Shown: positions 22,980 to 33,335, counted from the first letter of the stretch. The stretch is DNA of 64,000 bases from Bactrocera neohumeralis (GCF_024586455.1 NC_065921.1:66341528-66405527); one strand, 5' to 3'. Made by a program: numbers and translations. Notes: generated from the sequence alone by a model not told the origin.

Positions 22980-23264
22980 CATTAACCAGCAATTCAGCAG
23001 TGTAAGCACTCTGGCCCGCTTTATTGCTAGCCACACACGTATAATTGCCCGAATTTGCAGCTTTCACCGATTCCACTGTCAATAAGCTAATGCGATCACC
23101 AATCTTGCTAGCCAACACACCCATATGCGAAAACAATGGCAACTCATTATGGGTCCAACGTATCTTCAACGGCAAATCACCCTTTGCCACATGACAAGTC
23201 AGCTGTACGCTGTCCCCCTCATTGGCTTCAGCATCGAAGTTAAAAGGATGTATAGCGGGTAGTA
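22980..23264 (-). CDS. Dscam1: Dscam1 exon 9 variant 9.17
   Basis: Starts VLPAIHPFNFDAEANEGDS, then CHVAKGDLPLKIRWTHNE, NYTCVASNKAG, AELLVNG. One residue shorter near the N-terminus than its neighbours (285 nt). Donor G|GTATTT. The motif-dense intron follows it. Confidence 0.92.
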
Positions 23265-23467
23265 CTACATATGTACAAACATACATAAAAGAGGGAGGAT
23301 GGGTTGTAAGCCGGCAAGCGATAGTGAATAGGAAGCGTAGGAAAAATACAAATGTTTTATTTTTTATATACAACAACTTATACATAAATACGAGTATAAA
23401 CCAATTATGTAGTTAGTAGCAAACAATAATCGATTTTTCTATGTTTAACAATTTTTTTTTTAATAAC

Positions 23468-23758
23468 CATTGACTTGTAACTCGGTTTGATAGGAACTCA
23501 CGCCCGCGCGATTCGTTGCTATACACGCGTAAACGCCACGATGTTCGGCGGCAATATAATCGATATTCAATGTACTCGATTTTGTCGACATGCGACCGAT
23601 AATAATTTCGTAATCGCCAGTTTTTAACGTTTGATTATTCAGCGTCCATGTAATATTAATGGGTAGATCACCTTTGGTGACCGAACATTGCACACCCAGA
23701 GAATCACCAGAATTTGTGGCTTCATCACCAAATGAGAAGGGCATAATTTGTGGTGGCA
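23468..23758 (-). CDS. Dscam1: Dscam1 exon 9 variant 9.16
   Basis: Starts VPPQIMPFSFGDEATNSGDS, then CSVTKGDLPINITWTLNN, VYACIATNRAG, TELQVNG. Last of the block (9.7-9.16) with HRG before the F strand. Donor G|GTTATT. Confidence 0.92.
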
Positions 23759-23894
23759 CTGTATGGCAAAAGAGGAAGAGTTTTGTGTGACAGTGTACAA
23801 AAGGCAAGGAAACTTTGTTTAAAATTAAAATTTTCCAAAATTAAAAGTAATTTAAAACTTCTACATTAATTGAGCTAATATTCAGCGCAGCCAC

Positions 23895-24185
23895 CATTCA
23901 CTAGTAATTCAGCTATTTGCTCTGCGCTGCCCGCCGCATTGCTCGCAATACATTTATAGGTGCCACGATGATGTCCGTTGATGGCATCGATGCTGAGCGA
24001 ACTTAATTTTGGTGACATTTTAATAATACGTATGCCCGCGTGTTCATTTGTGATCAGTTGTCCATTCAGCGTCCAGTGGAGTTGTAGTGGCGTATCGCCT
24101 TTGAAGACCATGCACTGTACAGCGGTGCTATCGCCGTAATTTGAGGGTTCCTCGCCAAAACTGAACGGCATGACTTGTGGCGCGA
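23895..24185 (-). CDS. Dscam1: Dscam1 exon 9 variant 9.15
   Basis: Starts VAPQVMPFSFGEEPSNYGDS, then CMVFKGDTPLQLHWTLNG, TYKCIASNAAG, AELLVNG. An ATTCAGCGCAG motif sits at 23880-23890, five nt past the exon, overlapping the 5' splice region (G|GTGGCT). Confidence 0.92.
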
Positions 24186-24587
24186 CTGATAAAAATGTTT
24201 GGTCCATACAAAAGATGTACACATTGCAATTTTTGTATAAACACATAAAATAAATTATTATTGGGAATTTAAAAATTTTTAATTTAATATTTTTGCATTC
24301 ACTTAGCTTTGGAAACTTTAAAACACCAATAAGTTTTCTTTCATGTACCTAATTAGTATGAAAAAAAATGGCAAAACAGTTGAGAATTAAAATATATTTA
24401 CATATTTTATATGCAATTCAGCACACATTTTCGACGATCATAAAACAATTGTACGACGAATTCAGCAAATGTGCACGCAAAAAATTCGAAAGCGTTTTCA
24501 TATCACTACAGTACTACAAAATGCCTATTCAGCGTGTATGCGAAACTACAATTAATTATTGCAAGCGTATTCTCAAGCAAAACAAAC
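24186..24587. other. intron 9.15/9.14
   Basis: Three motif copies: AATTCAGCACAC at 24415-24426, AATTCAGCAAAT at 24459-24470 and ATTCAGCGTG at 24527-24536, 50-170 nt downstream of 9.14. Confidence 0.65.
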
Positions 24588-24878
24588 CGTTAACTTGTAA
24601 TTCAGCTACGTATTCACTGGTTCCCGCCTCATTTGTTGCGATACATTTATATGTACCGCGATGCAACGCTGCCAGTGAGTCGATATTCAGCGAACTGGTA
24701 CGTTTATTTAGGCGTATTAAAGAAAACCCATTTTCACCATTCACAATAGGCGCCGAATTCAGCGACCAACGTATTTTAATAGGCAAATCACCTTTGGGTA
24801 CGACACAAGTAGCGCTTGCAATTTCACCCATGTCAGCAGTATCTTCTCCAAAGGAAAACGGTAAAACTTGTGGTGGTA
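24588..24878 (-). CDS. Dscam1: Dscam1 exon 9 variant 9.14
   Basis: Starts VPPQVLPFSFGEDTADMGEI, then CVVPKGDLPIKIRWSLNS, TYKCIATNEAG, AELQVNG. Donor G|GTTTGT. Confidence 0.92.
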
Positions 24879-24987
24879 CTTTAATTTAAAGAAACGATAA
24901 ACGTTAAACAACAAAAACACTACAACAAATAAATATCAAACTAAATATTTTAAATATGTTTTTCTATAAATGTGTGCTTGCACAAAC

Positions 24988-25278
24988 CATTCACATGCAA
25001 TTCAGCACTATATTCAGCACTGCCCGCCTTGTTTGATGCAATGCACTTATAAATGCCGCGATGACGCGCTTCCAACGAATCAATATTAAGCGAGCTGGTG
25101 CGTGGATTCATACGCGATAGCGTAAAACCATGTTCGCCAGTTATAATAGGCGCTGAATTTAAGGTCCAACGTATTTCTATGGGGAGGTCACCCTTTGGAA
25201 TTAGGCAAAACACGGCGGCAATCTCGCCAGTATTCACAGGCTCCTCACCAAAATCGAACGGTTGTATTTGGGGTGACA
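24988..25278 (-). CDS. Dscam1: Dscam1 exon 9 variant 9.13
   Basis: Starts VSPQIQPFDFGEEPVNTGEI, then CLIPKGDLPIEIRWTLNS, IYKCIASNKAG, AELHVNG. Donor G|GTTTGT. Confidence 0.92.
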
Positions 25279-25416
25279 CTTGATTCAAATTTAAGGATAA
25301 TGGAATAATATGGAATAGATACGACATAAACTAAAAACAAAACACAATTTTTAAATATAATAATATAACTGCACTATTTACACTAATTACTAAGAAATAT
25401 CGATTTTCAAACAAAC

Positions 25417-25707
25417 CGTTCACTTCTAAAACTGCAACATATTCTGCATAACCCGCTGAATTGTTCGCTAAGCACTTATAAGTGCCGCGATGCATTGCTT
25501 CGAGTGAGTCTACATTCAGTGAACTCGTGCGTTTGTTCATTTTAAATATGTTAAAACCATTTTCACCGTTTACAATAAGCGCTGAATTCAATGTCCAGTA
25601 GATGTCGAGTGGCAAATCGCCTTTTGGCACGACGCAAGTAACACTAGCGACCTCGCCGCGATTAAGTGGTTCGTCACCGAAACTGAACGGGCTAATTTGT
25701 GGTGCAA
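25417..25707 (-). CDS. Dscam1: Dscam1 exon 9 variant 9.12
   Basis: Starts VAPQISPFSFGDEPLNRGEV, then CVVPKGDLPLDIYWTLNS, TYKCLANNSAG, AVLEVNG. An ATTCAGC at 25735-25741 lies in the branch-point range upstream of its acceptor. Donor G|GTTTGT. Confidence 0.92.
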
Positions 25708-26211
25708 CTATGGGCAGAAACACAGAAAATGTATATTCAGCTTTGCTGAATTTGAACAACAAAGCGAAACTGAAATAGCCTGATCAGTAACCTAACATTG
25801 TGGGAATCTCGAGTACATTTAAGCAGCGAAACCCAAAAAAAATTAAAAATTGGAACCTTAAATAAGGAAAAAATTTTTTCTGAACATTTGAATTTTCATT
25901 GGGCGCATTTAAATATTCTCGTTTACAACAGCACAATTTGATTGCTATTCAGCGCAGATTTGGCTCCTCTTGTTTTGAAAAAATCACTACTAACACACTA
26001 CACCAACACCAAACGTATCGAATATGCAGCTTCTTTGTGAATTTATAAAATAGTTGGGTGTAGAAAACAAGCTTCAAAATCAAGCGCGTGAATACTTTGT
26101 AATTCAGCACAGAGATTTAGCGTTGAAAAAGCTAATAAGGGATTAGTATTATGTATACATATTTATATTTACTTATTAAATTACAAAAATAAATTTTTTT
26201 ATTAAACGCAC
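25708..26211. other. intron 9.12/9.11
   Basis: Motif copies at 25735-25741, 25947-25957 (ATTCAGCGCAG) and 26101-26110 (AATTCAGCAC). No exon remnant. Confidence 0.6.
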
Positions 26212-26502
26212 CATTAACATGTAATTCAGCCGCATATTCAGCAAGTCCGGCCAAATTCATAGCTATGCAACGATATATGCCGCGATGTTTGGCCTCTAAT
26301 GAATCAACACTTAAGTAGCTTGTACGCGCATTCAATTTCATAATAGTGAAACCATCAACGCCTGATGTTATAGGCTCATTATTGATGGTCCAATATATAT
26401 CGAGCGGTAAGTCGCCCTTCAGAACTACGCAATTAATGCTGATAATGTCGCCCATATTAACCACTTCGGCGGGAAAACTAAAAGGCAGCACGTGTGGAGG
26501 AA
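26212..26502 (-). CDS. Dscam1: Dscam1 exon 9 variant 9.11
   Basis: Starts VPPHVLPFSFPAEVVNMGDI, then CVVLKGDLPLDIYWTINN, IYRCIAMNLAG, AELHVNG. FSFPAE replaces FSFGxE, shared only with 9.10. Donor G|GTGCGT. Confidence 0.92.
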
Positions 26503-26949
26503 CTGCGTGGGATTTGAGTTAAATTAAATTTGATTTAGCGCTAATTCTGCAAATTTTTAATGTTTCTTTTTAAATTTGGCATTAAATTTCAATTACAGGC
26601 TTGAATTATCGAATTCAAAAACCACAGCAGACGTTGCCCGAAATATTAGTGAATTAGAATTTGCAAAAAGAAAAAGTACTAATCAAATTTATTTTCAGCG
26701 CCAATTCAGCACATATCACTTTGTACCTATGATTAATTACACACTGCACCAACACCAAATTTGTCGATATACTCGTTTATTATTTCATATTTGCCGAAAG
26801 TGGTATAAAAGTTGTGTTTCTAGAAGAATTAAGCGACAGCTCAGTGTAATGCAGCACTTTTATGTGGCGAATATAATACTACGTTTGCAATATTTGTTAG
26901 TAAAATTACGTTAACTATTTATGGAGGTATAATTTTGTCGGCCACGCAC
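26503..26949. other. intron 9.11/9.10
   Basis: A double motif TTTCAGCGCC-AATTCAGCACA at 26693-26714. Nothing else recognised. Confidence 0.6.
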
Positions 26950-27240
26950 CATTAACCTGCAATTCAGCAGCATATTCAGCAAGTCCAGCTAAATTTACAG
27001 CTATGCAACGATAAGTACCACGATGTTTAGCCTCCAATGAGTCAACGCTCATGTAACTGGTGCGCGCATTCAATTTCATTATATTAATACTATCGACTCC
27101 GTTAGAAATTGGTTCGTTATTGAGCGTCCAGAAAATATCGAGCGGCAAATCGCCTTTTAAGATCATACATGTAGCGCTTATCATATCGCCCATATTAACA
27201 ACCTCAACGGGAAAACTAAAAGGTAATATGTGTGGCGGAA
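26950..27240 (-). CDS. Dscam1: Dscam1 exon 9 variant 9.10
   Basis: Starts VPPHILPFSFPVEVVNMGDM, then CMILKGDLPLDIFWTLNN, TYRCIAVNLAG, AELQVNG. Sister copy of 9.11. Donor G|GTGCGT. Confidence 0.92.
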
Positions 27241-27360
27241 CTAAACAGAAAAAGGACATACAGTATTTGCTCAAAATGAGTTTTGGGAGTTCAGGAAAAA
27301 TTAACTAAAAAAGAAATTAAATGGTTTGAAATTTTGTAAGCGCTTATATTGCTGACAAAC

Positions 27361-27651
27361 CATTAACATGTAATTCAGCTGAATATTCTGCAAAGCCCGC
27401 TTTATTATTCGCTATACACTTATAAAGGCCACGATGTTTTGCCTCAAGTGTGTTAATACTCAGTGAACTTGTGCGTGGATTCATGCGCATCAAAGTGAAC
27501 CCTTCTTCGCCGTTGATAATTGGTGCCGAATTCAAAGTCCAGCGGATATTCAGCGGCAAGTCACCCTTAGTAACCATACACTGTGCGCCAGCCATTTCAC
27601 CGAAATTCAGAGCCTCATCACCAAAACTGAATTGCATGATTTGAGGCGGAA
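27361..27651 (-). CDS. Dscam1: Dscam1 exon 9 variant 9.9
   Basis: Starts VPPQIMQFSFGDEALNFGEM, then CMVTKGDLPLNIRWTLNS, LYKCIANNKAG, AELHVNG. Donor G|GTTTGT. Confidence 0.92.
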
Positions 27652-27788
27652 CTAACGGAGTGTTAGGTTGAGGAATGAAGCAAGAAAATTAAAATTTAGA
27701 GCGCTAAAATTATTCAAAAAAAACAAATTTAACAAAAATTATATAATCCTTTACAACATTTTATGTATATTTAAGACCTATTTTGTAC

Positions 27789-28079
27789 CATTAACTTTCA
27801 AATCGGACGCATAAAAGCTCGACCCCGCCTTATTTTCCGCAATACATTTGTATAATCCACGATGATGCTCCTCAACGGCAGCGATATTCAGCACACTTGT
27901 TTTTGGCGACAGTTTCAATATCGTTATGCCCTCTTCCCCGTTAATAATGGGTCTTGAATTCAGCGTCCATTTAATGTTAATTGGTATATCACCCTTTTGA
28001 ATCATACACTGCACGCCAGCATTTTCGCCATTATTTATGGGTTCGTCGCCAAAAGAAAATGGCATAATGGAGGGAGGAA
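27789..28079 (-). CDS. Dscam1: Dscam1 exon 9 variant 9.8
   Basis: Starts VPPSIMPFSFGDEPINNGEN, then CMIQKGDIPINIKWTLNS, LYKCIAENKAG, SDLKVNG. Donor G|GTACAA. Confidence 0.92.
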
Positions 28080-28172
28080 CTGATAAGGGGAGGAAACTTT
28101 AAGCGTATAAGAAAGCAATAAAATAAACTACAACATTGACTACAGAATCAGCTAAAACTCAAAACTTTATAC

Positions 28173-28463
28173 CATTAACTTTCAAATCGGCGACGTAAGA
28201 GTCGGTGCCGGCTTTATTTTCAGCGATACATTTGAAAATTCCACGATGATGTTCCTCTACGGAGGCAATATTCAGAACGCTACTTTTCGGCGACAACTTA
28301 AGTATAGCTAAACCCTCTTCGCCGTTTATAACCGGCCTAGAGTTGAGAGTCCACTTAATCGTAATGGGTACATCACCCTTCTGTATCATACACTGTACGC
28401 CGGCGCTCTCGCCAGTGTTGACAGGCTCCTCCGCAAAGGAGAAAGGCACTATGGAGGGAGGAA
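28173..28463 (-). CDS. Dscam1: Dscam1 exon 9 variant 9.7
   Basis: Starts VPPSIVPFSFAEEPVNTGES, then CMIQKGDVPITIKWTLNS, IFKCIAENKAG, ADLKVNG. Duplicate of 9.8; the two are adjacent and share almost every core residue. Donor G|GTATAA. Confidence 0.92.
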
Positions 28464-28588
28464 CTGATGGCGGAAGGAGAAAATTATTACTTGTGAAAAC
28501 CAAAACAAGAAACAGCAGAACGGAATGTAAAACTTGGGGAAAAAATTAAGAAAACAATTCCAAATGACTTGCTGAAACCAACAACTAC

Positions 28589-28877
28589 CATTGACAAGTA
28601 ACCACGATGCATGTTCAACACTGCCAGCCGCATTGCTCGCCACACAGCTATAATTGCCGGCATGACGCGATCTCACCGATTCTATATTCAACATACTAAT
28701 ACGTTGACCGCTACGTGTTATCCACCACGCCATCGTTGGAACCGAAGAGTCGAAAACCGTTAAAACGCCAGAAGATGTCCAAAGGTAAATCACCCTTGGT
28801 TACGGCGCAATTGACAGTAGCCATATCCTGTGCATTAACGGGTGCGCCGAAGTCGAAGGGTAAAATTTGTGGAAGAA
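28589..28877 (-). pseudogene. Dscam1: Dscam1 exon 9 variant 9.6, one extra base (frameshifted)
   Basis: Starts VLPQILPFDFGAPVNAQDM and reads CAVTKGDLPLDIFWRFNG and LFGSNDGVV. One extra base near 28722 (GTGGTGGATAACA, where relatives read GTGGTGATAACA) then shifts the frame into a TAG stop. After correction by one base the rest matches: SGQRISMLNIESV, NYSCVASNAAG, SWLLVNG. Length 289 nt. Splice sites look usable (donor G|GTAGTT). It is a decayed variant or a sequence error. Confidence 0.85.
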
Positions 28878-28986
28878 CTATGGAGCGGTAAAAGGTTGTG
28901 GAAGACGAAAATTAATATACAAACAAAAAATTCTCAAAAATAAAAGAATAAATATAACGTCACAAAACTATATATCGCTCTCAAAC

Positions 28987-29274
28987 CATTCACAGCCAAT
29001 AAAGCCGACTGCTTGGTCTCGCCGCCATTATTTGTCGCCACACAGCTATAATTGCCCGCATGACGCGCCCGAACCGACTCGATGCTGAGTACGCTAATGC
29101 GTTGACTAGTGCGCGTGACAACTAAACCATCGTTGGTAAAGACGCGTCCACCATTACGCGTCCAGTAAATATCCAGCGGTAGATCACCCTTTTTAACGCT
29201 GCAGTAAGCCGAAACCATATCCATTTCATTGATGCTCTCATCACCAAAATCGAAGGGTAGTATTTGGGGTAGGA
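28987..29274 (-). CDS. Dscam1: Dscam1 exon 9 variant 9.5
   Basis: Starts VLPQILPFDFGDESINEMDM, then CSVKKGDLPLDIYWTRNG, RVFTNDGLVVTRTSQR, NYSCVATNNGG. Member of the 9.2-9.5 block with the NDG loop. Donor G|GTTTGA. Confidence 0.92.
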
Positions 29275-29393
29275 CTGGGGTAGGGTAATCGTAGAGGCGA
29301 TTGGTAAAAGAGCAAACATTAAATCAAAAAATGTATAGTGGATAATTATAACTCAAAGTATAGAATTATTTTGTATATCGTTTGTAATTTAAC

Positions 29394-29681
29394 CATTCAC
29401 GGCCAGTAACGCCGACTGCTTAATCACGCCACCATTATTTGTCGCCACGCAGCTGTAATTGCCTGCGTGGCGTGCGCGTACCGATTCGATGCTGAGTACG
29501 CTAATGCGTTGACTATTGCGTGTCACTACTAAACCGTCATTTGTGAATACGCGTCCACCATTCCGCGTCCAATAAATATCCAGCGGTAGATCGCCCTTGT
29601 TTACTGTGCAATATGCTGACACCATATCCATTTCATTAATATTTTGCGCGCCGAAGTCGAAAGGCAAGATTTGTGGTAGGA
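29394..29681 (-). CDS. Dscam1: Dscam1 exon 9 variant 9.4
   Basis: Starts VLPQILPFDFGAQNINEMDM, then CTVNKGDLPLDIYWTRNG, RVFTNDGLVVTRNSQR, NYSCVATNNGG. Nearly identical to 9.5 from the first Cys onward. Donor G|GTTAAA. Confidence 0.92.
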
Positions 29682-29770
29682 CTGAATTGGCGGGTGGGGG
29701 GAAGGAAACAAAAAGCAGAAATAATAGAAAAATACTAGATTTAATAAAAACAGTTTATAACGCTCTCAAC

Positions 29771-30058
29771 CATTCACTGCCAACATGGCGGATTGTCGCG
29801 TTGCGCCCGCATTGTTTGTCGCCACACAGCTATAATTGCCCGCATGACGCGCACGCACAGATTCAATGCTTAATACACTTAACCGTTGGCTATTCCGTGT
29901 GACAATCAAACCATCATTCGTGTAGACTCGTCCGCCGTTTTTCATCCAATATATATCGATTGGCAGATCGCCTTTATTGACTGTACAAGAGGCCGAAACC
30001 ATATCCTGTTCGTTGATGCGCTCCTCACCGAAATCGAATGGCACAATTTGTGGCAAAA
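29771..30058 (-). CDS. Dscam1: Dscam1 exon 9 variant 9.3
   Basis: Starts VLPQIVPFDFGEERINEQDM, then CTVNKGDLPIDIYWMKNG, RVYTNDGLIVTRNSQR, NYSCVATNNAG. Donor G|GTTGAG. Confidence 0.92.
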
Positions 30059-30189
30059 CTGCATGAGTGGAGGGGAATGAAAGTGTGCAAGTGGGAAAAC
30101 GTATACAACTGTGTTAGCGCAAATTAAATTGTAAAGCAATAAAATCAAGTAAAATCATTAACGTAAATGACTCTAGCGCTAAAGCTAAC

Positions 30190-30477
30190 CATTAACCGCC
30201 AGCACAGCCCAATGTGTGGTAACGCCAGCGTTATTTGTCGCGACGCAGCTATAATTGCCAGCATGACGCGCACGCACCGATTCGATGCTCAGAACGCTCA
30301 TGCGTTGACTAGTTTTTGTAACGACCACACCATCGTTCGTGTAGACACGTCCGCCATTCTTTGTCCAAGCGACATCTATTGGCAAGTCGCCTTTATTGAC
30401 AGTGCACGATGCCGATACCATATCCAGTTCGTTAACGCTCACCTCACCGAAGTCGAAGGGTACAATTAGTGGCAGAA
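30190..30477 (-). CDS. Dscam1: Dscam1 exon 9 variant 9.2
   Basis: Starts VLPLIVPFDFGEVSVNELDM, then CTVNKGDLPIDVAWTKNG, RVYTNDGVVVTKTSQR, NYSCVATNNAG, WAVLAVNG. Donor G|GTTAGC. Confidence 0.92.
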
Positions 30478-30782
30478 CTTGTGAGTTGTTAGAGAGATTA
30501 AAGCGGAATAACGGCAATTTTACCAAAGAACTTCGGAATTTAGTAGAAATTTAATTTTACAAAATGTCATTTGAACTAAAAGCATTTTGCTATCTCGATT
30601 GTTGTAATATTATAACTCACATCCTCATTAAAACATTACACATCACAGGGGACAACGGTGCTTAAATTACTGAGGAACCCAAAATGCAAAAGAACCTAAA
30701 AAAGTAATAACTACTCGCCTATAAAATTCATAAATCTTTAAAATTGTTTGCTAGGTTTTCTAAAACTCGTTTATCGACGAAC
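30478..30782. other. intron 9.2/9.1
   Basis: 305 bases, no motif copy or exon remnant recognised. Confidence 0.5.
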
Positions 30783-31091
30783 CATTGACACTCAGCTCGG
30801 CGGTGTGATAGGCCTCGCCGGCCGCATTACGCGCTACACAAGTATAGTTCGCACGATGTCGCGCGTGTACCGACTCTATGCTCAACATGCTAATACGTTG
30901 TGTTGTTTTTGTTATTAGTATACCATCGTTGGTCATCAGTTTGCCCGAACCGCCTAGTTTTGGATCCGGCGCTGTAGTCCAATACAAATCGATCGGTGTA
31001 TCGCCTTTATTGACAGTGCATGTGGCCGAGACCATATCATTCATGTTGATCGAATCTTCACCGAAATCGAAGGGAACAATTTGTGGCGGCA
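30783..31091 (-). CDS. Dscam1: Dscam1 exon 9 variant 9.1 (first)
   Basis: Starts VPPQIVPFDFGEDSINMNDM, then CTVNKGDTPIDLYWTTA, the insertion PDPKLGGSGKLMTNDGIL, NYTCVARNAAG, AELSVNG. At 309 nt it is the longest exon 9 variant, through a seven-residue insertion in the C-C' loop. Donor G|GTTCGT. Confidence 0.92.
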
Positions 31092-31422
31092 CTAATTGGT
31101 GATGGAAATGGAATAAAGTGTTAGCAATATATTGCTTTACCGGAGAGCACGACAAACCCACGTTGATGCTCGCTTAACAGTGAGCATTTAACCTAATCAT
31201 CTTAGCAATTTGTTCAGCCAGAAAAAAATTACCGGTTGAGTGTAAAGACGAAGCAATTCTTAGCAGACGGCTTGCTTTTAATGTAGCAATTGTGAGTTTA
31301 GCGGACGGAATTTTTGGACTGCTTCGCCGTTGCACTACAATACCGGTTTTGTGTTTTAATTTGGATCATTTCCTCGTTTTACGGTACAGGCAAATGATCA
31401 ATAAGATGTGTATGAAACTTAC
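31092..31422. other. intron between the Ig6 exon and variant 9.1
   Basis: 331 bases. No exon. Purine-rich at 31215-31260; no obvious copy of the exon 9 motif. Confidence 0.6.
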
Positions 31423-31584
31423 CCATAACTTGTACTTCTAATGAGCCGCGCGCTGAATAACCTTCGACATTCTTAGCTACACAAGTGTAAGTCGCTTGAT
31501 CGGAGTTACGTTCCACATTCTCAATTATCAAAGTGCCATTGGGGAAGACTTTCTGTTTGCGGTTGATGGGTAAAGCGCGATTGT
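31423..31584 (-). CDS. Dscam1: Dscam1 constant exon 8: second half of Ig6
   Basis: A 162-nt exon reading DNRALPINRKQKVFPNGTLI then ATYTCVAKNVEGYSARGSLE and VQVMG. It carries the F-strand Cys of Ig6. The donor G|GTAAGT is a full consensus, in contrast to every exon 9 donor. It is the exon that chooses among the exon 9 acceptors. Confidence 0.94.
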
Positions 31585-31645
31585 CTAGAAAATATGACGA
31601 CATATTAGCAAGTACTACGCACAAAAACACTTAACTACTACTCAC

Positions 31646-32490
31646 CACGTTCCCAAACGATCGAATCAATTGGATAGCCTGCTACGGGACAGGTTACAAT
31701 TAAAGTCTCGCCCGCTACAATAGCTTTCTTTTCCATCTGACGAATGTAGGGTAAACCGTAGACATTTAATTTTGCCGAGTGTTCAGCCACGCCAACTTTG
31801 CTCTTCGCTATACACTTGTAGAGACCGCCGTCGTTCGCATGCACAGATGTGATATTCAAATAGGAGACCACATCACCATTTACTGTCACATATTGGCCCA
31901 CTTGATAACGATCAATATTTGCGATTTTCTTGCCATCGAGTTCCCATGAGATTTCAGGTGTTGGATTACCGCCAGCAACACACTTGAGGAAGACGCTTGG
32001 CCCAGGTTCCATTGTCTCTTCTTGGAATGCTTGTCGTATAACTGGTGGATCGAAACGGCCGCCTAATTTCAATTCAGCACTCGCTTCCGCAGATTCTTGA
32101 TCGTTGCGCACGAAACACTGATACATGCCCTTATCTTCCTTCTTCACTGATTCGATGCGTAATACCTGATCACTGTGTCCAATCGATTTGCCATCCTTCA
32201 ACCAGCTGATAGTCTTAATTGGGTTACCACTATATTGGCAGGTGAATACAGCTGGGCGGCCGAAATCAATAGTTTGTGTGGGTGGATCGATTTTCGCTGA
32301 AAGTGGTGCGGTCACAGTGAGCACAGTTTCTACACTCTCACCGCCAACTGAGTTATTGACAACACACAAATATTTGCCAGAATCTTCGACCACAGCATCC
32401 TTAATAATCAATGTGCCAGAAACTTGTTTCACGCGCTCATTTAATATAACGGCTTGTTTGCGGGTCGTGCCTTCAATGAACTTATACCAT
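31646..32490 (-). CDS. Dscam1: Dscam1 constant exon 7: rest of Ig3, Ig4, Ig5, first half of Ig6
   Basis: 845 nt. It completes the Arg codon left by every exon 6 variant (CG|A) and continues WYKFIEGTTRKQAVILNERV. The F strand GKYLCVVNNSVGG closes Ig3. Ig4 runs from AVFTCQYSGNPIKTISW to GMYQCFVRNDQ; Ig5 from SVFLKCVAGGNPTPEISW to GLYKCIAKSKVG; Ig6 begins at ETLIVTCPVAGYPIDSIVWER. Donor G|GTGAGT, acceptor TTGCAG. Confidence 0.95.
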
Positions 32491-33214
32491 CTGCAATAGA
32501 GAAGGGTGTGTTAACAAAAATATACATAACCTAAAATAGCACACGAAGATGGTTAAAAATGAAAAAATCAAATGAAATGCTATGCTATGCGCTGTGTTGT
32601 TTGCATTGGTGATCAAATAAAATCGTTTTTCTAAGCCCATCGAATGAGATGAAAGTTACGAAAGCTTCAACAAAATTTAATATGAAGCTAAAGGTAATTT
32701 TGAAAGCAACAACGAACATGTTTGGCATGAATTACGTACAGGAACGATATACCCACCTTAGCGTTAAGCGTTGAACGAAGTACTTACCTTACGAATTTTG
32801 TTGCATAACTTAGCATTTCATTTCAATTTCTCTTTTTTTCATTTTTAACCAGCTTTTTTAGTAAACTTGCTTTTAGGACCCTCGATAAAGCCTAGTACGA
32901 CCTAACGAAAAGGAACACACATTATAAAATCGTCGACGAGAACATGAATAAAATCAGCTACGTACGCTCTAAGAGCTTTGAAAGGGTTTATGAAGATCGT
33001 GAAAGCTTATACTCAAGAGGCAAGATAAACTTTCTTTCTACTGGATATTGCCTAAAAGTAAAAATTTAGCAGAAACTTCTAGAACTGAGAGAAAATAGAG
33101 ACAAATTATAACTTTTATCTAAAGCACCCAGTTTCAGAGTATGGAATATTTTTGCAAGAGTATATTAGAAATCTGCAAGAACAACGTTTAAAATTTATAT
33201 TCTCAAATATGTAC
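32491..33214. other. intron between exon 6.57 and exon 7
   Basis: No exon, docking copy or transposon recognised. No ATTCAGG-type selector is visible, as expected upstream of a constant exon. Confidence 0.6.
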
Positions 33215-33335
33215 CTATAAACCGGCACTGGGTAGCCTTGACCTGGACAGTGACCAACAAAAGTACCGCCCAAAGGCACTTCATTAATCTCAATACTTTT
33301 AATAGCAATGCGTGGTTTTACATGACCAACGGGTT
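33215..33335 (-). CDS. Dscam1: Dscam1 exon 6 variant 6.57 (last)
   Basis: Starts EPVGHVKPRIAIKSI, ends GHCPGQGYPVPVYR; CPGQ instead of CPAQ. 121 nt. Selector-like AAACTACCTGAATTGTT at 33394-33410. Confidence 0.92.

Larger units (their letters stand above)
9402..31091 (-). other. Dscam1: Dscam1 exon 9 cluster (37 Ig7 variants counted)
   Basis: Thirty-seven exon-sized blocks each encode one complete Ig7 domain: a start like VPPxIxPFxFG, a first Cys before xKGDxP or xSGDxP, a Trp about 12 residues later, a YxC F strand, and an xLxVNG end. Each begins by completing a G|NN codon and leaves a single G, so all intact variants have lengths divisible by three. Two (9.6 and 9.25) do not. Known biology: exactly one is spliced into each mRNA. 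The Ig7 face they encode is one of three that set homophilic specificity. Confidence 0.95.
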
